From the NCBI GenBank assembly GCA_963749875.1, contig CAVVOX010000004.1:868001-932000 (forward strand): DNA of 64,000 nt. Reading direction: 5' to 3'. The notes under the pieces are model-generated. The model did no database searches. It was not told the origin of the DNA and worked only from the letters and a program-made list of their open reading frames with translations. This document shows, piece after piece, positions 60,178 to 64,000 of the stretch (position 1 is the stretch's first letter; every line of letters begins with the position of its first letter). A program made the translations under genes and the position numbers. This stretch comes from JAHQVI01 sp963749875. GTDB lineage: Bacteria; Pseudomonadota; Alphaproteobacteria; Rhizobiales; Rhodomicrobiaceae.

Positions 60178-60371
60178 ATCATGCCATTGAAATATCTGCG
60201 ATTATCCTGTGCTGGTCGCGCCCACCGGCCACGTTCTGATGGAAGGAGCGGGGCAATGATTTCCCACGCTGCATCGCTGACGTCACTCGGATATCCCAAA
60301 GATGCCTCCCCTAAAAGACATCCTTGAATCAAAACTCAACTGATTTGGGAATCCCTTTTGTCAACGCAGCC
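59518..60371 (-). mobile_element. IS5-family (IS427-group-like) insertion sequence, copy 2
   Basis: An 854-base inverted copy of the element at 6886-7739 with the same ends (GGCTGCGTTGACAAAAG...) and TA at both flanks (CTA/TAG). Very few differences are seen by eye (one in the middle of the transposase), so one copy derives recently from the other. The inverted pair 52 kb apart could allow inversion of everything between them. Confidence 0.93.
59832..60299 (-). CDS. IS5-family transposase, frame A (N-terminal part), copy 2
   Basis: N-terminal part of the transposase, identical in protein sequence to copy 1 as far as seen, with the same TTG start after GGGGAGG (start at 60299) and the same GGAAAAGGGGG shift site. 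A -1 frameshift is needed to make the full enzyme. Confidence 0.88.
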   Translation of the reverse strand: MGYPSDVSDAAWEIIAPLLPSERGRWARPAQDNRRYFNGMMWIMRTGAPWRYLPPDYGKWNSVYVRFRRWAEMGVWDAILETLVELGLTDDWAHMMDSTTVRAHAQAAGGKGGLIQMLLVEAAAAFRQRSTPGQTVKDALLALSSQAAKPRTIAA

Positions 60372-60639
60372 TAGAACTGCTGGTATCCTCGGTTTACAAT
60401 TCGGCACTGTTGCCCACAATCGAGCAATGTCATCGATCAATAACGCGTAGCCATTTTAACGCCGCGTAAGCGTTAAAAACTCTATTTGAACCTCATCCAG
60501 TTAGAAATCCGCTGACACACGCCAAATCTTTAGGTGTCGGGCTGCATCTTCGTTATGGCCGAGGAAATATCTGCGGCATGAACAAATCCGTGTGCAAAGC
60601 GATGCTGCCGACCTTTCGATTTGCGGAGGCAATCCAGAC
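60372..60639. other. Leader of the diguanylate cyclase gene
   Basis: AT-richer stretch between the IS element and the PAS-GGDEF gene. The IS end may provide or block the promoter. No gene seen. Confidence 0.35.
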
Positions 60640-61704
60640 ATGAACACAACTGTTCACAGACCGAAATTTCAGCGCGGTGATGAGATCTTTTCGGAAAGCC
60701 GATGGCGAGAATTTCTCGACGAGGTTCGCGTCTACGGCGAAAAAATGGAGCAAGCAGTACGCTCACTGCGCGAGAACGGTGAACTGCTGCTGACTATCAT
60801 CAATTTGATACCGGTCGCGTTTTTTGTGAAGGATCACAAAAGCCGCTTTTTTCTCATGAACCGTGCCTGCGAAGAGCAATGGGGAATGTCTTTCGCCGAC
60901 TTGCACGGCACCGATGGGAGCCAATTCTTTCCTCCTGAACAGATGAAACATTTTCTGGCCACGGATCAATCGATCTTCGAAGGCCACAAGCCGGTAGAAT
61001 TCGAGGAGACATTCTGGAGCGCTAACAAGAATGCCGACCGGATCGGCTACACGTTCAAGCTGCCTATGTATGACGCGAGCGGCAACCCGCAATATCTCGT
61101 CTGCGTAACCCTCGACATCACGGAACGCAAACTTGCGCAAGCCGCTTTGCTCGACAGCGAAAAGAAATTGCTGGTTCTGGCCAACACCGATCTCCTCACA
61201 GAACTGCCAAACCGCCGTCAATTCCTTGCCCGGCTCGCAGAAGAATTTGCCAGAGTGCAGCGACTTGGCAATCAGCACTCTTCGATCTTGATGCTCGATC
61301 TCGACCATTTCAAGCGGATCAACGATACGTATGGCCACGCTATGGGCGACGCGGTGTTGCAACACTTCGCTCAACTTATGCGCCAAGCGTTTCGTAGCAT
61401 CGACATGGCGGCACGGGTGGGCGGAGAAGAATTCGCCGTCATCCTGCCGGGTTCCGATTTGGCTGCCGCCCGAACATCGGCGGAGCGGCTGCGTGAGATC
61501 GTGGCTAAGACCCCGCTCGTGCAAGACGGAAAGACCATCTCGATGACGGTCAGCATTGGTGTTGCCACCATGGTTCCGAGCGATTCTGAGGCCGATCAGA
61601 CGCTCATTCGAGCTGATGTGGCGCTCTACCACGCGAAAGAAAATGGGCGCAATCAGGTAGAGACGGCAGCCGATCAATCAGGTGCACGCCTTGCAGCCTC
61701 CTAG
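60640..61704 (+). CDS. PAS-GGDEF diguanylate cyclase
   Basis: A protein of 354 residues from ATG 60640, with GGAGG about ten bases upstream. A helical N-terminus precedes one PAS domain (LTIINLIPVAFFVKDHKSRF, WGMSFADLHGTDGSQFFPPE, LVCVTLDITERK). The GGDEF domain has LANTDLLTELPNRRQFLARL, LDLDHFKRINDTYGHAMGDA, the active-site motif RVGGEEFAVI (GGEEF) and SIGVATMVPSDSEADQTLIR AD. No membrane helix, so it is cytoplasmic. It should make c-di-GMP in response to a PAS-sensed signal. No RxxD inhibitory site is obvious just before GGEEF. Confidence 0.93.
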   Translation: MNTTVHRPKFQRGDEIFSESRWREFLDEVRVYGEKMEQAVRSLRENGELLLTIINLIPVAFFVKDHKSRFFLMNRACEEQWGMSFADLHGTDGSQFFPPEQMKHFLATDQSIFEGHKPVEFEETFWSANKNADRIGYTFKLPMYDASGNPQYLVCVTLDITERKLAQAALLDSEKKLLVLANTDLLTELPNRRQFLARLAEEFARVQRLGNQHSSILMLDLDHFKRINDTYGHAMGDAVLQHFAQLMRQAFRSIDMAARVGGEEFAVILPGSDLAAARTSAERLREIVAKTPLVQDGKTISMTVSIGVATMVPSDSEADQTLIRADVALYHAKENGRNQVETAADQSGARLAAS

Positions 61705-61729
61705 ATGGCGTCCGGACGGCCCTGATATC

Positions 61730-61840
61730 CCGCTCCGGGTCAAAATTCCCCGTGCGGCTCATGTCCGCTGCACGGCCGGTCTACCCCCAGCTGCTGACGA
61801 CTTAGTGCGCCGCAACGAACGGGTGAGATGGGCCATAAGC
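61730..61840 (+). repeat. 113-base dispersed repeat, copy 3
   Basis: Same repeat as 49404 and 59351 (CGCTCCGGGTCAAAATTCCC ... GGGTGAGATGGGCCATAAGC), right after the diguanylate cyclase stop codon. Confidence 0.8.
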
Positions 61841-61872
61841 TGACATACTCCCGTTCTTGCAGATCAATTGGG

Positions 61873-62352
61873 TCACCCGTGTTTATCGGGCGCATGTTTT
61901 GGCTGCACTGACCAGGCCGCTGGCTCGTCGTCCTTGTCGGCTTCGGCCGCCGCCGCCGTCGCCTGCACCTTGTCGGGCGTGTGATGGGCGGGCGCGTAGA
62001 TCGCATAGACCTGCATTGGCGTCGCGCCGATATTGGTGATGTTGTGCCAGGTCCCCGCCGGAACGAGGACGCACCAGCCGTCTGACACTTCCTTTTCGAA
62101 AGTCAGTTTGTCCTTCGCGGCTCCCATCTGCACTCGGCCGCTGCCAGCGTCGAGGCGCAGGAACTGATCGGTCTCCGGATGCGCTTCAAGGCCAATATCT
62201 CCGCCAGCGGGGATCGACATCAGCGTCACTTGCAGATAGCGCCCGCTCCAGGCGACGGAACGGTAATTTGTGTTTTCCTTCGTCGCGCGTTCAATGTCGA
62301 ACGATTGCGGCTGTGGCCCAATGTCTTTGATCCTGTCAGCAGTGCTGCCCAT
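61873..62352 (-). CDS. Cupin-domain protein
   Basis: A protein of 159 residues from ATG 62352 with GGAGA upstream. Cupin motif 1: LMSIPAGGDIGLEAHPETDQ FLRLDAG (a Glu/His pattern), motif 2: DGWCVLVPAGTWHNITNIGA. The YRSVAWSGRYLQVTLMSIP start matches the group of small cupins typical of Hyphomicrobiales genomes. Substrate unknown. The C-terminal tail is Ala/Lys rich with low complexity. Confidence 0.85.
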   Translation of the reverse strand: MGSTADRIKDIGPQPQSFDIERATKENTNYRSVAWSGRYLQVTLMSIPAGGDIGLEAHPETDQFLRLDAGSGRVQMGAAKDKLTFEKEVSDGWCVLVPAGTWHNITNIGATPMQVYAIYAPAHHTPDKVQATAAAAEADKDDEPAAWSVQPKHAPDKHG

Positions 62353-62871
62353 GACTGATCTCCTCAAGATTGCGCGCGATGCACTGTCTCGCATTGAGAT
62401 AAACAATTTGTCGCACATAGGGACGACAATATCGCGCCATCCTCTGACAGCGGGAAGGTTCGGAAAATACCCAGTCAATGCGGCATTCAGGGCGTGATTG
62501 CTTCGGGATAACCCGTCATCGCTTCTCGCCCCGAGGCCATCCGTCATGCGGTTTGGCTCTATCTTCGGTTCACAGCTCGCGTCGATCCAAATCTAGGCTT
62601 TTCCGAAAGACTTCCGCCGCCAAGGTCTCAGTTGGGTCAAATTCGGCGGTCAAGGCGTCTCGGAGCGGCATCCGCTTCACCTCAGTTTGCCGACGTGTTC
62701 TCTCCCGTTGTGAGAGCGGTCCGGGCGGCAGCGTTGAGTCACGAAGCGAAGTGAGCGCGATGTCCCTGTTGAGGCGTCTGCCGAAATGCTCGGTTCGCAC
62801 CGTGACAGCCGGTCACGGCCCACTTTTCGCTTCGAGGTCGAGGCAGAGCGCGTCGGCTCTGCTTCTCCTGT
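62353..62871. other. Spacer with no supported gene
   Basis: A minus-strand frame ending at 62570 carries the protein-like MPLRDALTAEFDPTETLAAE VFRKSL, perhaps the end of a small or broken gene; otherwise nothing recognisable. The stretch 62690-62760 resembles a degenerate GGGAGAG-type repeat (CTCTCCCGTTGTGAGAG). Confidence 0.35.
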
Positions 62872-63507
62872 TCAGACGTCAGTCTGTTCGGCGATCTCAA
62901 GCGCGTCGTCGACCTCGATACCGAGATAGCGGACGGTGCTCTCGATCTTGGTATGTCTCAGCAAAAGCTGCACGGCGCGCAGATTGCCGGTGCGTTTGTA
63001 GATCAGCGTCGCCTTGTTCCGCCGTAGCGAGTGCGTACCGTAAAGGCTCGGATCTAAGCCGATGTCGGTTAGCCAGCCATCCAGCAGGCGGGCATATTGC
63101 CGTGTCGTCAGATGCCGATCGGCGCCCTTACGGCCCGCGAACAGGAATTGCGCCGGCTGCCGCGCCGCCGCTTTCAGATAGGCATCGACCGCCTCGCGGG
63201 TTTGCTCGGTCAGCTCGAACTTCACCGGCCTGCCGGTCTTCTTTTGCCGCACCGTCGCACGATCGACGGAATATCCGCGAGGCGCTATGTCGGCCACACG
63301 TAGGCTAACCAGATCGCAGCCGCGCAGCTTGCTGTCGATGCCGAGATTGAAGAGGGCGAGATCCCGGATTCGGCCAGACAGATGCAGCCTGCTGCGGATG
63401 GCCCAGATATGCTTGAGCCGCAGCGGCGGCTTAGCGCCGATCAGCTTGCCCTTATTCCAAGGCATGCGCGGTGAGCAAGGGGACGCAGAAGTAATGACGT
63501 CGTTCAT
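62872..63507 (-). CDS. Small tyrosine recombinase / integrase
   Basis: ATG 63507 has GGAGAG five bases upstream; 211 residues. It consists of the catalytic domain alone: LALFNLGIDSKLRGCDLVSL (first Arg in KLRG), RQKKTGRPVKFELTEQTREA, YGTHSLRRNKATLIYKRTGN (HSLRR box), QLLLRHTKIESTVRYLGIEV (His and nucleophile Tyr). All catalytic positions appear present. Proteins of this short type occur as stand-alone recombinases in mobile regions and act without an arm-binding domain. No attachment repeats could be found. Confidence 0.9.
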   Translation of the reverse strand: MNDVITSASPCSPRMPWNKGKLIGAKPPLRLKHIWAIRSRLHLSGRIRDLALFNLGIDSKLRGCDLVSLRVADIAPRGYSVDRATVRQKKTGRPVKFELTEQTREAVDAYLKAAARQPAQFLFAGRKGADRHLTTRQYARLLDGWLTDIGLDPSLYGTHSLRRNKATLIYKRTGNLRAVQLLLRHTKIESTVRYLGIEVDDALEIAEQTDV

Positions 63508-63756
63508 GGAACTCTCCATCAATAGGGGGAGAGACCAGAATGCCGCCAGTATGCCTGTTTGCATTCGGTGTTCTGCGGCTGTCGTGGCGGTGATCGTGGA
63601 AGCAGTGATCTCGGGTCATGACCCGAAACTGTCGTCGGCAGGCAGGGCCGACCATAGCCGGCAAACCGGGGGGCCTCATCGAGCAGAGTGTTGCGCGCTG
63701 CAATTCCGAATATCACGCATAAAACAGTCTGGGGGCAATCAAGAACCTGCGATTCG
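63508..63756. other. Leader of the recombinase gene
   Basis: Non-coding as far as seen; contains the recombinase promoter region. Confidence 0.35.
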
Positions 63757-63960
63757 CGTGATGCCCTGTTAAGCGGGAGACATCCGATGAGTACCAGCAG
63801 GCCATTCTCGGGCGGGACATTGCCGAACGCCGCATAAAGGAAAACCGCCTATGTAACTTTAGGAGCGATCCTGGTGTTTTCCGACACTGGTTCGGCTTCA
63901 GCGCGTTCGAGGCGGGTATCGCGCAGGCGGAGAACGGCATGGTCTGCGGCAATACCACCT
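63757..63960 (+). pseudogene. C-terminal remnant of an unidentified protein
   Basis: One frame reads KRETSDEYQQAILGRDIAER and, after RIKENRLCNF, VFRHWFGFSAFEAGIAQAEN and a TGA at 63958. The sequence looks like genuine protein, but there is a stop just upstream and no start codon in frame, so it is probably the end of a deleted gene. Family not recognised. Confidence 0.3.
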
Positions 63961-64000
63961 GAAAAACAAACACGGATGTGCGTCCTACGCACCGCATTGC

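Noticed and set aside
1..64000. CRISPR arrays and rRNA genes
   Set aside because: No series of regularly spaced identical repeats and no rRNA sequence was seen; the dispersed repeats are isolated copies.

Overview
The window looks like a chromosomal segment of an alphaproteobacterium of the order Hyphomicrobiales (Rhizobiales). Four things point there: the proton-pumping transhydrogenase is split into pntAA/pntAB/pntB; a 47-residue aa3-oxidase subunit IV gene sits upstream of it; an alphaproteobacterial LexA box (GAAC-N7-GAAC) precedes an imuA-imuB-dnaE2 mutasome; and several short dispersed repeats resemble those of rhizobial genomes. The genus cannot be named from this sequence alone.

Layout. 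(1) 1-10.6 kb is mostly core: the end of a TPR protein, two paralogous alpha/beta hydrolases, the pnt operon with an embedded lipoprotein gene, an IS5-family element, folD-yggU-yggT, a secreted intradiol-type dioxygenase and tRNA-Ala. (2) 10.6-34.0 kb is an accessory island between tRNA-Ala and tRNA-Thr. It holds a periplasmic-binding-protein/pentameric ligand-gated ion channel fusion, an IS256-type element, a broken VapE gene, an integrase broken by a frameshift, a HigB/HigA-like toxin-antitoxin pair with an apparently leaderless promoter, an IS1595-type element with its target duplication, a retropepsin-like protein, a prophage remnant with terminase small subunit, a DUF4238-like protein, a secreted rhodanese and a 1,328-residue STAND/NACHT-like NTPase ending in a PD-(D/E)xK nuclease motif, a candidate anti-phage protein. 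The island ends in two related att-like modules, one beside a truncated tRNA-Thr(CGT) and one beside intact tRNA-Thr(TGT). (3) 34.0-42.9 kb returns to core: a cupin, the SOS mutasome imuA-imuB-dnaE2, two small secreted proteins, rlmB and tRNA-Tyr. dnaE2 is split by a palindromic repeat of the type also found between pntAA and pntAB. (4) 42.9-64 kb is a second accessory region that starts with a truncated P4-type integrase at tRNA-Tyr. It carries a periplasmic binding protein, two c-di-GMP enzymes, a six-gene hydrogenase-4-like operon, a second IS5-family copy, a cupin and a small tyrosine recombinase.

The main discovery candidate is at 50.5-58.8 kb. Two RNAs on the minus strand (58024-58069 and 58743-58789) match the fluoride (crcB) riboswitch in sequence and fold. 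One precedes a 149-residue protein of unknown function. The other, with a terminator that overlaps the aptamer's 3' end, leads into a complete hydrogenase-4/complex-I-like membrane operon. Its large subunit has lost the nickel-binding cysteines, so it looks like an Ehr-type (energy-converting hydrogenase-related) complex rather than a hydrogenase. This suggests a fluoride-responsive ion-pumping complex.

Mobile DNA has shaped the window. Bipartite palindromic elements (267, 2669, 7740 twice, 41027, 41654) begin or end with TAG and supply or abut the stop codons of neighbouring genes. The IS5-family copies use TA (CTAG-like) targets. Many mobile genes (integrases, VapE, IS110, glycosyltransferase, XRE regulator) are fragments.
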